DNA of 64,000 bases from Aquibium pacificus (GCF_040839445.1 NZ_JBDPGJ010000010.1:62001-126000); one strand, 5' to 3'. Counted from the first letter of the stretch, positions 1 through 8,544 are shown. Made by a program: numbers and translations. The notes: generated by a model from the sequence alone, not told the origin.

Positions 1-309
1 CGATCTGGCCAGCATCGCGCTCTTGTGGCCGAAACAGCCCGTGTCGTGGTCGCCGTCGTCGATTACCAGCACGTCGCCTGGCTGGATCATCTGCAGCGCC
101 CTGTGCGTCATGATGTTGTCGCCTGGGAAACACAGGACCGTCAGCGCGCAGCCGGTCATCGATATGTTTTCGTAGAGCGGCCTGATCGACATGTTCAGCG
201 CGCCGTGCCGTCCCATGGCGTCCGAGATCGTCGCGGTCGGCAGCCTGGCGAACGCCTCGAGCAGGCGCGGTTCCGGCCGCTGAACAGTGTGGAATATGTG
301 CCCGTACAT
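1..309 (-). CDS. RraA-family protein, C-terminus cut off by window edge
   Basis: On the minus strand an open frame runs from an ATG at 309 off the left edge (103 codons visible). The N-terminal region reads like the RraA / 4-hydroxy-4-methyl-2-oxoglutarate aldolase fold: a PTATISDAMGR segment near residues 24-34 and a PGDVLVIDDGDHD segment near residues 79-91, the same two landmarks present in the three complete RraA homologues at 5.1-7.1 kb. A GGGAGGG ribosome site lies about 8 bases upstream of the ATG. The catalytic Arg-Asp part lies beyond the window. It is divergent from the hydrolase gene at 482. The family includes class II pyruvate aldolases and RNase E inhibitors; here a metabolic role is the more likely inference. 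Confidence 0.75.
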   Translation of the reverse strand, partial: MYGHIFHTVQRPEPRLLEAFARLPTATISDAMGRHGALNMSIRPLYENISMTGCALTVLCFPGDNIMTHRALQMIQPGDVLVIDDGDHDTGCFGHKSAMLARS

Positions 310-481
310 GATGTGGCCCTCCCGATTCAGGACGATCTAGACGGTTCCGTCCGACCTTGTCAGAACCGAACGCTTATACTGCTATGGCCCGCGGCGATTG
401 GCACCGGCCCGGACGGGAGAGCTAGACTGCCGCCATTCGGCGGCTCGCCGCGAGTGATCAGGGTTCGGGACGCGTAGCGGG

Positions 482-1288
482 ATGGAGCGGGGCAGCTACG
501 AGATTTTCGCGATCCGCTACGGCCATCTGGCCAGGCGCTCGACGGAGAATTTCATCGGCGGCGACATCCACGACGTGGAAATGCCGCTCGACTATTTCGT
601 GTGGGTGATCAGGGGCGAAGAGGGCTCCTATGTCGTCGACACCGGCTTCAGCGACGAGACCGCAAAGAAACGCTCCCGCCACATCGTGACGCCGGTGCGG
701 CAAGGCCTCGCGGCTGCCGGGGTCGATCCGGACAGCGTGCGAGACGTGATCCTGACCCACCTGCATTACGACCACGCCGGCAACACGCCGCTCTTTCCCA
801 ACGCGACCTACCACGTCCAGGAACGCGAGATGGCGTTCTGCACCGGAGCGCACATGTGCACGCACGATCATGCGCATCACTACGAGGCCCACGACGTGGG
901 GCAGATGGTGCGAAGCCTTTTCGAGGGGCGCGTCGCCTTCCATTCCGGGGATTCCGAACTGGCGCCGGGCATCAGCCTGCATCACGTCGGCGGACATACC
1001 GACGGGCTGCAGGTGGTTCGCGTCCGCACCGCGCGGGGCTGGGTGGTGCTGGCATCGGACGCCACGCATTTCTTCGCCAATCTCGAGACTGGCAGGCCCT
1101 TTCCGGCCGTGTTCGACCTCGAGGCGATGCAGCGGGGTTTCCGCCGCCTGCGCTCGCTGACGAGTTCGGACGATCATGTCATCCCCGGGCACGACCCCGA
1201 GGTTCTGAAGCGCTACCCGGAACTGCGGGCAGGCACGGAGGGATGGATCGTCCGCGTCGACCGTCCGCCGCTCGGACGGGAACCGTGA
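482..1288 (+). CDS. MBL-fold metallo-hydrolase, AHL-lactonase-like
   Basis: A 268-residue soluble protein of the metallo-beta-lactamase fold. The zinc motif HLHYDHAG is at residues 93-100, followed by His172 (GGHTDG), Asp193 (ASDATH) and His237 (PGHDPE), so a full dinuclear metal site is visible. Length and spacing resemble the N-acyl homoserine lactonase/AttM branch, which opens lactones. The substrate cannot be told from sequence; given the carboxylic-acid enzymes around it, hydrolysis of a pathway lactone is as plausible as quorum quenching. It is divergent from the RraA fragment and 226 bases upstream of the aldehyde dehydrogenase, separated from it by a CATACCAGTATG palindrome. Confidence 0.85.
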   Translation: MERGSYEIFAIRYGHLARRSTENFIGGDIHDVEMPLDYFVWVIRGEEGSYVVDTGFSDETAKKRSRHIVTPVRQGLAAAGVDPDSVRDVILTHLHYDHAGNTPLFPNATYHVQEREMAFCTGAHMCTHDHAHHYEAHDVGQMVRSLFEGRVAFHSGDSELAPGISLHHVGGHTDGLQVVRVRTARGWVVLASDATHFFANLETGRPFPAVFDLEAMQRGFRRLRSLTSSDDHVIPGHDPEVLKRYPELRAGTEGWIVRVDRPPLGREP

Positions 1289-1320
1289 GCGGCCGGATCC
1301 GACACGACGGCGGGGCGGCG

Positions 1321-1332
1321 CATACCAGTATG
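1321..1332 (+). promoter_or_regulatory. Operator-like palindrome CATACCAGTATG upstream of ALDH
   Basis: CATAC-CA-GTATG is an inverted repeat with 5-bp arms, sitting in the 226-base gap before the aldehyde dehydrogenase, 182 bases ahead of its TTG start. The identical 12-mer occurs at 11627-11638 before the PrpD-like gene. Near-identical versions occur at 8864-8875 before tcuA and, on the minus strand, at 29007-29018. I infer a binding site for one regulator of this region; which one is unknown. Confidence 0.55.
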
Positions 1333-1514
1333 TCCGATCGGTCATTGCGGCATGGCGGGTCCGGGAAGATACGAGACCTTGTGTTGGCCGGTCCGATGGC
1401 CGGCATTGGTGCATGCATGCCGGTCCTGCCCATGGCCATATGGGCGACCGAGACCGGCGGGGCCGCCGGCGGACCCGAACGAATGGAATGGCAGCTTCAG
1501 GGGAGGGGCTTGCA

Positions 1515-2996
1515 TTGAACGTCAATTCGGAAACTCGAGGCGCGGCTCAGGGCAGGGCGTTCCACGACGGACGCATGCTGATCGGCGGCCGCATGGTCGA
1601 GAGTGCCAGCGGCCGCTGGCTGGAAAGCCACAACCCGGCAAACCTCGAACTGATCGGACGCGTGCCGATGGCCGACGCCGACGACGTCGCCCAGGCGGTC
1701 GAGGCCGCGCTTCTTGCCCAGAAGGAATGGGCGGCGAAAGACATAAACCAGCGCGCGGCGCTGCTCCTGAAATTCTGCGACAAGCTGCAGGAGCGTTCGG
1801 ACGAAATCCTGGCCCTGGAAGTGGCGGACACCGGCAATACCATCACGCCGATGCGCAACGACCTCGTCAGCGGCCTCGAGCGCCTGCGCTATTTCGTCGG
1901 CATCGCCTACGAGCTGAAGGGCCAGAGCGTTCCTTCGACGGCGAAGAACCTGCATTTCACCATCCGCGAGCCGTACGGCGTCTGCGCGCGCATCCTGGCC
2001 TTCAACCACCCGATCTATTTCGCCCTGTGCGGCATCGGGGCGCCACTCATGGCCGGCAACGCCATCATCCTGAAGCCGTCGGAGCAGAGCCCGCTGTCGG
2101 CGTCCATCTTCGGCGAGGTAGCCGCGCAGGTCCTGCCGGCCGGCATCGTCAGCGTGGTGACCGGCGGGCAGGAGGCCGGTGAGGCGCTTGTCAGGCACCG
2201 CAAGATCAAGCGGCTCTCCTTCGTCGGTTCGGCGCGGACCGGCATGGCCATCCAGCGCACCGCTGCGGAGGTCTGCGTCAAGCACGTGTCGCTCGAACTC
2301 GGTGGCAAGAACCCCTTCATCGTCTATCCGGACGCGCCGGCCGCCAAGGCCGCGAAGGCCGCCGTCAGCGGCATGAATTTCGGCTGGCAGGGTCAGTCCT
2401 GCGGATCGACCAGCCGCCTGATGGTGCATGCGGACCTTTACGACGAGGTCGTCGCAGAGGTTGCGAAGGCGGTCGGTGCCATCCGCGTGGGCGATCCCTT
2501 CAGCGACGACAGCCAGATGGGGCCGATTAATTCGTCCGCGCAGTTCGACAAGGTGATGTCGGCCATCACGTCCGGCATCGACGACGGCGCGCGCCTCCTG
2601 TGCGGCGGCAAGCGGCCGGAGGGCAGGGAGTTCGAGACCGGCTACTGGGTCGAGCCGACGGTCTTCGCCGACGTGACCCCCGACATGCGCATCGCCCGCG
2701 AGGAAATCTTCGGACCCGTGCTCTCGATCATGAAATGGTCGACCGAGGAGGAGATGATCGAGATGGCCAACGGCGTCGACCTCGGGCTGACGGCGGCCGT
2801 GTGGACCAACGACATCACGAAGGCGATGAAGACCGCCCGCGCGTTGGAAAACGGCTACGTCTGGATCAACGGCGTCGGCGCACATGTCCGCGGCATGCCC
2901 TATGGCGGCTACAAGAACAGCGGCACCGGACGCGAGCGGGGCCTCGAGGAGATGGTCTCCTACACGGAAGAAAAATCCATCCACATCATGCTGTAA
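1515..2996 (+). CDS. Aldehyde dehydrogenase family protein
   Basis: NAD(P)-dependent aldehyde dehydrogenase of about 493 residues, the usual family length. Visible catalytic landmarks: Asn164 in the FNHP motif, the FVGSA nucleotide-binding turn at 237-241, Glu261 in ELGGKNP, and the nucleophile Cys296 in GQSCGS. I chose the TTG start at 1515 because AGGGGAGGGG ends seven bases before it and the N-terminus then fits the family; an in-frame ATG at 1413 would add 34 atypical residues. The aldehyde oxidised is not evident. The next gene, an epimerase, follows after 82 bases on the same strand, so both may be read from the promoter near the 1321 palindrome. Confidence 0.9.
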   Translation: MNVNSETRGAAQGRAFHDGRMLIGGRMVESASGRWLESHNPANLELIGRVPMADADDVAQAVEAALLAQKEWAAKDINQRAALLLKFCDKLQERSDEILALEVADTGNTITPMRNDLVSGLERLRYFVGIAYELKGQSVPSTAKNLHFTIREPYGVCARILAFNHPIYFALCGIGAPLMAGNAIILKPSEQSPLSASIFGEVAAQVLPAGIVSVVTGGQEAGEALVRHRKIKRLSFVGSARTGMAIQRTAAEVCVKHVSLELGGKNPFIVYPDAPAAKAAKAAVSGMNFGWQGQSCGSTSRLMVHADLYDEVVAEVAKAVGAIRVGDPFSDDSQMGPINSSAQFDKVMSAITSGIDDGARLLCGGKRPEGREFETGYWVEPTVFADVTPDMRIAREEIFGPVLSIMKWSTEEEMIEMANGVDLGLTAAVWTNDITKAMKTARALENGYVWINGVGAHVRGMPYGGYKNSGTGRERGLEEMVSYTEEKSIHIML

Positions 2997-3078
2997 CGGC
3001 CAGCCGGCTGAAGCGGCACCGACTGAACTGAGGCTGCGTTCCGGCGCGGCCTCGCGGAAACATCGAAGCAAGGACGTC

Positions 3079-4065
3079 ATGGCAAGGATCGAAGGCAACA
3101 AATTTGTCATCGCGGGCGGGCTGAGCCAGATCGGCTCGGAGATCACCCAGCACCTGCTGGAGGCAGGGGCGCGCCAGGTGGTGCTGTTCGACAATTATTC
3201 GCTCGGCACCGAGAGCACCGTCAGCGGGCTGGTATCCGATCCCCGCGTCGTGCTGGTGCGTGGCGACATCCTGCGCACCAACGAACTCTTCGATGCCTTC
3301 GAGGACGCGTCCGGGGTCTTCGCCGTCGCCGGCTTCCTCACGCTACCCCTGTCGCTCAACCCGTCGCTCGGCCTCGCGGTTAACGTCACGGGCATGCTCA
3401 ACATCTGCGAGGCGGCGCGATACCGCTCGGGGGTGAAGGTGATCTTCTCGTCGTCGGTCGCGGTCTACGGCGAGACCGAGGAGGACGTCACCACCGAGAA
3501 GGCGCCGTGGATGTGGTCGGGACAGCAGCCAGGTGCTGCACTCTACGGCGGATCGAAGATCATCGGCGAGAACCTCGGTCGCCTTTATTCCCAGCGCTAC
3601 GGCGTGCCCTTCGTGTCGCTGCGCTATTCGTCCGTCTACGGCGAGCGCCAGCATCGCCGGGCCGTGAACTCGGCCTACATCGTCGATACGATCGACGCGA
3701 TCCGCAAGGCGGAGAGACCCGTGATCCCCGATGACGGCAGCGAGGTCCACGACTACATCCACATCCACGACATCGCGCGAGCCAACGTCATGGCCATGGA
3801 GGCCGATGTCACCGGCGAATCCTACAACGTCGCGACCGGCGTCTCGACATCCCTCAACGACCTCGTCGCCATCATCCTGAAGGAGATGGGCTCTGACCTG
3901 AAGCCGGAGCACAAGAAGATCGTCGGCAAGATCCGCGCGACGGTCTCCAGTCGACTGAACTTCTCCAACGACAAGATCGTCGCGCAGATCGGCTGGAAAC
4001 CCTCGATCGGCATCGAGGAAGGCATCCGGCGCATCATCGCCTGGTCCGAGACGGCCCAGGCGTAG
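3079..4065 (+). CDS. NAD-dependent epimerase/dehydratase family protein
   Basis: Extended short-chain dehydrogenase of 328 residues. It has an N-terminal Rossmann fold, the conserved SSSVAVYG strand, and a YGGSK catalytic motif (YxxxK). It resembles NDP-sugar epimerases such as GalE/UDP-glucuronate epimerase. The nucleotide-binding motif reads AGGLSQIG: the central glycine of GxxGxxG is serine, which is unusual. The ATG at 3079 is preceded by AAGGA; a longer frame upstream overlaps the aldehyde dehydrogenase and is rejected. Its last 32 bases overlap the convergent rpiR-type gene. Its reaction in this acid-catabolic setting is unknown; oxidation or epimerisation of a sugar acid is possible. 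Confidence 0.85.
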   Translation: MARIEGNKFVIAGGLSQIGSEITQHLLEAGARQVVLFDNYSLGTESTVSGLVSDPRVVLVRGDILRTNELFDAFEDASGVFAVAGFLTLPLSLNPSLGLAVNVTGMLNICEAARYRSGVKVIFSSSVAVYGETEEDVTTEKAPWMWSGQQPGAALYGGSKIIGENLGRLYSQRYGVPFVSLRYSSVYGERQHRRAVNSAYIVDTIDAIRKAERPVIPDDGSEVHDYIHIHDIARANVMAMEADVTGESYNVATGVSTSLNDLVAIILKEMGSDLKPEHKKIVGKIRATVSSRLNFSNDKIVAQIGWKPSIGIEEGIRRIIAWSETAQA

Positions 4066-5044
4066 CGGCCGGCGAAGCGGGATCGCGCTTCGGCGTTTCG
4101 GGCCATACCGACAGGTCGCGCGTGTACTGCTCGAACCCGAGAAGGTGCTGCTGGACCTCCGCCCGGTAGCGTTCGCCATATTCGACGACAAGGCCGTGGA
4201 TCAGGACGACGGGGGCTGCGAAGGAATCGACGACCGTCGACAGGCTGATCGGCACGGGGATGACGAGGTCCGCGAGACGAGCAAGCGGCGAGCTTTCCTG
4301 ATCCGTCACGGCGAGAATGCGCGCGCCGCGCGCCTTGGCATGTTGCCCGATCTCGATGGTCCGGCGCTGATAGCGCGGAAAACCGATCAGGATGACGAGC
4401 GTCTCCGGCCCGGCGTTGGAGAGCGCCAGCCAGTCCGAGGATCCCGTGCCCGAACTTGCAAGCCGCACCGACCGGCGCACCTTCCCCAACGCGTAGGCGA
4501 AATATTCGGCCAGCGCGGTCGATCCCATCGAACCGACGACGAAGACGCTCTCGGCATCGTGCAGGTCTTCGACGCAGCGCATGAGGGTCCCCCGGTCCGC
4601 CATTCTGCGGAGCAGCAGGAGGTTCTGCGTCTCCATGTCGACAACGCGGTCGAAGGCCGTCTGCGGCGTGTCGCCGGCCTGATCCGCGACGTCGTTGAGC
4701 ATGCGCAGGCGCGCCGGCGTGGACATCTCGTACTGGAGGCTCTGCTGCACCTCCCGGCCCAGTTCGTCATAGCCGGAATAACCGAGCTGCGAGCAGAGCC
4801 GCGACACGGTGGCGGTCGAGACGCCCACCTGTTCGGCCAGATCGCGAATCGACAGGAAACCGATCTTTTCGGGATGCTGGAGCATGAAGCGCGCCAGCAG
4901 CTTCTGCTTGATGGTGAGCTCGCCGAGCGTCTCTCCGATGCGCCGGATCGGTTCGGGGGCGAACGCGAACGTATCGCGGGGGCCGGACCTCGTCCGCTGT
5001 CCACCTGATCTGGCCAATGCGCGGCGCTCTTCTCTTGCGGCCAT
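4034..5044 (-). CDS. MurR/RpiR family transcriptional regulator
   Basis: A 336-residue regulator with the RpiR architecture: an N-terminal helix-turn-helix at about residues 66-88 (IRDLAEQVGVSTATVSRLC) and a C-terminal SIS sugar-isomerase-type sensor domain at about 160-290 (VVGSMGST near 169). Members sense phosphorylated sugars or small acids and usually act on adjacent genes. It converges on the epimerase and lies next to, and in the same direction as, the RraA operon at 5.1-8.5 kb, 69 bases beyond its end. It is a candidate owner of one of the operator motifs reported at 1.3, 8.6-8.9, 11.6 and 29 kb. Confidence 0.88.
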   Translation of the reverse strand: MAAREERRALARSGGQRTRSGPRDTFAFAPEPIRRIGETLGELTIKQKLLARFMLQHPEKIGFLSIRDLAEQVGVSTATVSRLCSQLGYSGYDELGREVQQSLQYEMSTPARLRMLNDVADQAGDTPQTAFDRVVDMETQNLLLLRRMADRGTLMRCVEDLHDAESVFVVGSMGSTALAEYFAYALGKVRRSVRLASSGTGSSDWLALSNAGPETLVILIGFPRYQRRTIEIGQHAKARGARILAVTDQESSPLARLADLVIPVPISLSTVVDSFAAPVVLIHGLVVEYGERYRAEVQQHLLGFEQYTRDLSVWPETPKRDPASPAATPGPSRTRR

Positions 5045-5112
5045 CCGGCCAAGTGTCGAAACGAGGCGAGTATAGTCCGCGAGAAGTGGCTTACAACACG
5101 ACGCTCCGAGCG

Positions 5113-5778
5113 TCAGCCCTTGGTCTGGAGCGTGTGGTAGCCGTGCGCCCGGCGCGCCTCCGCGATGCTGGCCCCGCCGCGCACGGCGTCCATGATCGCG
5201 CTTTCGGCGGCTTCGATCGTCCGGGCGATCTCCAGAACCTCCTGGGCGCGCTCCTTCGGCACGACCACGACGCCACTCGCATCACCGACGATCATGTCGT
5301 CGGGCCGCACCTGGCGGTTGCCGACGGACACCGTCACCTGCGTCCCATCGACCATCACGCGGTCCTTGCCGGTCATCATGAAGACACCGCGCGCAAACAG
5401 CGGGTAATCGTGCTCGTCGATGCCGTCGAGATCGCGGCAGACCCCCTCGATCAGCGTGCCGGCAATGTTCCTCGTCCGCGAATAGACTGTGAGGATGTCG
5501 CCCCAGACCGTGCAGTCCGTGCGGCCCTGGTTGTCGAGCACGACGACGTCGCCGGGGCGAACCTCGTCGATGTAGTCGCCGACGGTCCCCTTGGTCTCTC
5601 CGACCGGGACGTAGCGAACCGTGTAGGCGGTGCCGACCATGCGGCGGCACTTGCTGACGGCGGAGATGCCGAGGCACCCAGCCGCGATGCCGAGCCTGTC
5701 GCAGGCGTCCGATATCGTCGAGGTCGAGAATTCGGAAAAGGCGTCGATCAGTTTCTGATGCGGATGGCTCGGGGTCAT
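5113..5778 (-). CDS. RraA family protein (third of tandem trio)
   Basis: A 221-residue RraA/HMG-aldolase-like protein. Landmarks are FSTSTISDACDRLG near the N-terminus, PGDVVVLDNQG, the WGDIL helix and EGVCRDLDG, which keeps the Arg-Asp pair that in 4-hydroxy-4-methyl-2-oxoglutarate aldolases positions pyruvate and the metal. I start it at the ATG at 5778, which overlaps the stop of the preceding gene by 4 bases (ATGA), so translation is probably coupled. It is the distal gene of a minus-strand operon: dehydratase, RraA, RraA, RraA. A pyruvate- or oxaloacetate-releasing retro-aldol or a decarboxylase activity is inferred, not shown. Confidence 0.88.
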   Translation of the reverse strand: MTPSHPHQKLIDAFSEFSTSTISDACDRLGIAAGCLGISAVSKCRRMVGTAYTVRYVPVGETKGTVGDYIDEVRPGDVVVLDNQGRTDCTVWGDILTVYSRTRNIAGTLIEGVCRDLDGIDEHDYPLFARGVFMMTGKDRVMVDGTQVTVSVGNRQVRPDDMIVGDASGVVVVPKERAQEVLEIARTIEAAESAIMDAVRGGASIAEARRAHGYHTLQTKG

Positions 5779-6449
5779 TTCTTCAGCATGTTCTCGTAAT
5801 TGTATTTGCGGTCCATCGCGAGGACGTCCATCCCGGCGAGGAGGTCGGCCTTCATCTGCTCTTCCTTCTCCATCAGCGACTCGGCGCGGACGATCACGTC
5901 CTCGAGTTTCGACGGAGGGATGAACACGACGCCGTTGATGTCGGCCACCACGACGTCGCCCGGACTGACCTGAACGTCGCCCATGCGGACGGTGACGTTG
6001 TACGCTTCCTGCATGATCCGGCCGCGCGCGGTGATGGGTACGGCCGCGCGGGCGAAGACGGGAAAACCCATCTCCTCGCAGGCATCGATGTCGCGCGCCG
6101 CGCCGTCGACGACCACGCCGCCGACGCCCTTCACCTTCGCCGCGCAGGACAGGACCTCGCCCCAGCAATTGTTCTTCACGTCGCCATGGTTGCTGATCAC
6201 GATCACGTCGCCGGGCTGCGACGCGGCGATCGCTTCCACTCCGAGGTGGGTCTCGGATTTCTTCATGCCCGCGGCGGTGATCTTGATCGTCACCGCCCGC
6301 CCGACGACACGGGGGGAATGGAACATCGGCCGCACGCCGATCACGGCCCCCGCGATGCCGACCGAATCCATGGCGTCGGAGAGATTGGTGGTGGACAAGG
6401 CTTGCAGCCGTGTGCGGAACCTCGTGTCGAAATCGGCGCTGTCCATCAT
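5775..6449 (-). CDS. RraA family protein (second of tandem trio)
   Basis: A 224-residue RraA/HMG-aldolase-like protein with LSTTNLSDAMDSVG, PGDVIVISNHGD, CWGEVLSCAAK and DGAARDIDA (Arg-Asp pair retained), followed by the FPVFARA strand. It starts at an ATG inside the end of the upstream RraA gene (4-base overlap) and overlaps the downstream one by 4 bases. The three copies differ clearly at the residues around the Arg-Asp pair, so they look like diverged subunits or enzymes rather than a recent duplication. Confidence 0.9.
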   Translation of the reverse strand: MMDSADFDTRFRTRLQALSTTNLSDAMDSVGIAGAVIGVRPMFHSPRVVGRAVTIKITAAGMKKSETHLGVEAIAASQPGDVIVISNHGDVKNNCWGEVLSCAAKVKGVGGVVVDGAARDIDACEEMGFPVFARAAVPITARGRIMQEAYNVTVRMGDVQVSPGDVVVADINGVVFIPPSKLEDVIVRAESLMEKEEQMKADLLAGMDVLAMDRKYNYENMLKK

Positions 6450-7093
6450 CCTGCTTTCGAATAGGCGGGGAAACCGTAGAGATCGAGCGTCGTCTCGCCG
6501 TTGCGGATGCGCCGGGTGAAATCGTCTTCCTTGGCGATGCGCGCGCGGGATTTTTCGAGCACCGCAGCGGCAGCATCCTTGGGGACGAACACGATCCCGT
6601 CGGCATCGGCGCGAACGAGATCGCCCGGCGCCACCGACACGCCTTCGAATATCATCGGCTCGCCGATCCGCGCGCCCGGGTTCTTGGCGGTGCCCTTGAT
6701 GGAGATGCCTCGGCTGAAGACGGGGAAACCTGCTTCTATCAGTTCATCGGTGTCGCGCACCGAGCCGTTGGTGATGAGCCCCGCGACGCCGCGCGCCTTG
6801 GCCGCTTCCATGAGGATGCCGCCCCACTGGCCGGCCTCGATGTGGCGTCCGCAGTCGACAACCAGCACGTCGCCCGGCTCGGCGAGATAGAGCGCCTGGT
6901 GGAGGGCCAGATTGTCGGCCGGCGGCATTTTGATCGTCAGGGCCGGGCCGCAAAGCGACATTGCCCGGTCGAGGGGGCGAATATCCGCCGTGACGGCGCC
7001 TGTCCCGCCCTGCGCCTCGTGGATGGTTGCAGCCTGTATGGTGGAGAAGGCCGAGACGAACTCGGCCCCCACGCGCGTATGTGAAAGCGACAT
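6446..7093 (-). CDS. RraA family protein (first of tandem trio)
   Basis: A 215-residue RraA/HMG-aldolase-like protein. It has FSTIQAATIHEAQGG in place of the usual SDA motif, PGDVLVVDCGRH, GQWGGILMEAAKARG and NGSVRDTDE (Arg-Asp pair retained). The ATG at 7093 is used; the open frame extends far upstream but that part overlaps the dehydratase gene on the same strand and is a shadow. It follows the dehydratase by 17 bases. Of the three copies it departs most in the first motif, which may mean a different substrate or a non-catalytic partner role. Confidence 0.88.
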   Translation of the reverse strand: MSLSHTRVGAEFVSAFSTIQAATIHEAQGGTGAVTADIRPLDRAMSLCGPALTIKMPPADNLALHQALYLAEPGDVLVVDCGRHIEAGQWGGILMEAAKARGVAGLITNGSVRDTDELIEAGFPVFSRGISIKGTAKNPGARIGEPMIFEGVSVAPGDLVRADADGIVFVPKDAAAAVLEKSRARIAKEDDFTRRIRNGETTLDLYGFPAYSKAG

Positions 7094-7110
7094 CCTGGTT
7101 GCGTCGCGGC

Positions 7111-8544
7111 TCAGCTGACGACCTGGATGCCGAGATCCTTGGCCGCCGCGAGCGCGGCTTCGACCGAGGGACTGCAGTCCACAATGGCGACACGCGCGCC
7201 GCCTCGGTTGCGCGAGTCGATCCAGACCGAGCCCTGATCGGTCGTGAGGCGGATGCGCTGCACCTCCGGCTCCTCGATCTCGGACAGGGTGATGTTGATG
7301 TTCTTGATGCCGGGAAGGTCCATGACCTTGCCGTACATGTCGCCATCGGACGTATGCGATCCGAACATCGCGCCCATCAGGATCGCCGGCACGTTGATGG
7401 AGCGGCGGTTGTAGAGATCCTTCGTCAGCTCGATGTCGACCTGCTTGATGCTGCCCTTCTTCAGCGCGTGGGCGATCCGCGCCATGTTGGTCGGCGAGCC
7501 GACGGCGATCGAGCTGCCGCCGACGACGATCTCGCCCATCGTCCGCGTCAGGGGACGGCTGCTTTCCAGCATCGCGTGCAGTTCCTCGCGCGCTTCGGCG
7601 AGGATGATGTTGGACGGGTCGTCCTGCCCGAGCGCCTGCTCCTTGGTCAGCAGCGCCTCGACCTGCGGCCGCTTGGAGAAGTAGGGGCGCATGTATTTCA
7701 CGTTGACCGCCGTGATCACCGGCGCCGCCTCGCGATGGATGCGGGCCGCCATGGCAATCATGACGTCGACGTCGATGTCGACCGGGATGGTGCTCTTGAG
7801 AATGAGGTTGGACGCCAGGTTGCCGATCAGGATCGCGCTGCCGATATGCGCCCCGCACAGGCCGCGGGTAATGACGCGCGGCGTGCAGGGAACCGCCAGC
7901 GTCGGCGAGATCGCCAGAACCATGGCCTTGCCGACCTGTTCGGCCGTGCCGCCGCGAAGGTCCGTCAGCGCGGCCGCAGTCGCCGGCGATCCGGCGCCGT
8001 AGCCTTCCATGTTGCAGCCCGTCGTCGCCTTGCCCGCGCGATAGATGCTCCCGACCTTGAGGATCAGCGCCGCCGTCAGCTTGACGCGCGCAAGATCCAC
8101 GCCGGTTACCATCAGCGCCTTCAGGAGACCGGTATACGGGCAGCTGTCGCCGGTTCCCGCACAGGGCGAAAGGCCGACCTCGTGGTTTCCGACCTCGGTC
8201 GCCAGCGTGTAGACCAGCGCGCGGTCGATCAGCTCATCCCCGATCAGCACGCCGACGTCCTGCTTCGCCAGATCGCTGGCCACGGTCCCGAGCACGAAGC
8301 TGTTGCCGTCCTTCGTCCCTTTCTCGAGGGCGCGCATGTTATGAGCGAAGGCCGCGAAGCACTCCTCGGTCACCAGGTCGAAGTCCTTGTCCTCGCGGAT
8401 CATGGCTTCGGCCACCACCACCTGGCTGAGGGGCAGGTCGAGCTCGGTGCCGAGCGCGATCAGTTCGCCGATCGTTAGGAAACCTTTCTGCACTTCGATG
8501 GCGACGCGGTCGAGATGGTCCTGGGTGAGCAAGCTGAGTGACAT
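7111..8544 (-). CDS. Iron-sulfur L-serine dehydratase-like protein, alpha-beta fused
   Basis: A 477-residue protein related to [4Fe-4S] L-serine dehydratases. The first half matches the alpha (catalytic) domain: SPCAGTGDSC at 126-135, TGCNMEGYGAG at 175-185, the LRGGT motif at 196-200 and VPCTPR at 218-223, giving several candidate cluster cysteines (128, 135, 177, 220, 230). The second half resembles the beta domain: GGSSIAVGSP near 342-351, then a strand pattern ending VPAILMGAMFG. The order alpha then beta is the reverse of the usual fused beta-alpha enzyme, and the SSHT signature is altered to SSIA. The family also contains 2-(hydroxymethyl)glutarate dehydratase, so dehydration of a hydroxy acid other than serine is plausible. 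It is the first gene of the RraA operon; AGGAG precedes the ATG. Confidence 0.75.
   Translation of the reverse strand: MSLSLLTQDHLDRVAIEVQKGFLTIGELIALGTELDLPLSQVVVAEAMIREDKDFDLVTEECFAAFAHNMRALEKGTKDGNSFVLGTVASDLAKQDVGVLIGDELIDRALVYTLATEVGNHEVGLSPCAGTGDSCPYTGLLKALMVTGVDLARVKLTAALILKVGSIYRAGKATTGCNMEGYGAGSPATAAALTDLRGGTAEQVGKAMVLAISPTLAVPCTPRVITRGLCGAHIGSAILIGNLASNLILKSTIPVDIDVDVMIAMAARIHREAAPVITAVNVKYMRPYFSKRPQVEALLTKEQALGQDDPSNIILAEAREELHAMLESSRPLTRTMGEIVVGGSSIAVGSPTNMARIAHALKKGSIKQVDIELTKDLYNRRSINVPAILMGAMFGSHTSDGDMYGKVMDLPGIKNINITLSEIEEPEVQRIRLTTDQGSVWIDSRNRGGARVAIVDCSPSVEAALAAAKDLGIQVVS

Noticed and set aside
25..477. Plus-strand open frame of 150 codons at the left edge
   Set aside because: It is the antisense shadow of the minus-strand RraA-family fragment (1-309), which has family motifs and a ribosome site; this frame has neither.
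482..1288. Naming the MBL protein a quorum-quenching AHL lactonase
   Set aside because: The motif is shared by many lactonases and other hydrolases, and the neighbourhood is catabolic; no luxI/luxR genes are present.
1413..1514. N-terminal extension of the aldehyde dehydrogenase from ATG 1413
   Set aside because: The extra 34 residues are not dehydrogenase-like and a strong ribosome site points to the TTG at 1515.
458..1525. Long minus-strand frame opposite the MBL hydrolase
   Set aside because: Arg/His/Val-rich antisense shadow typical of GC-rich genes; the plus strand carries the complete zinc motif.
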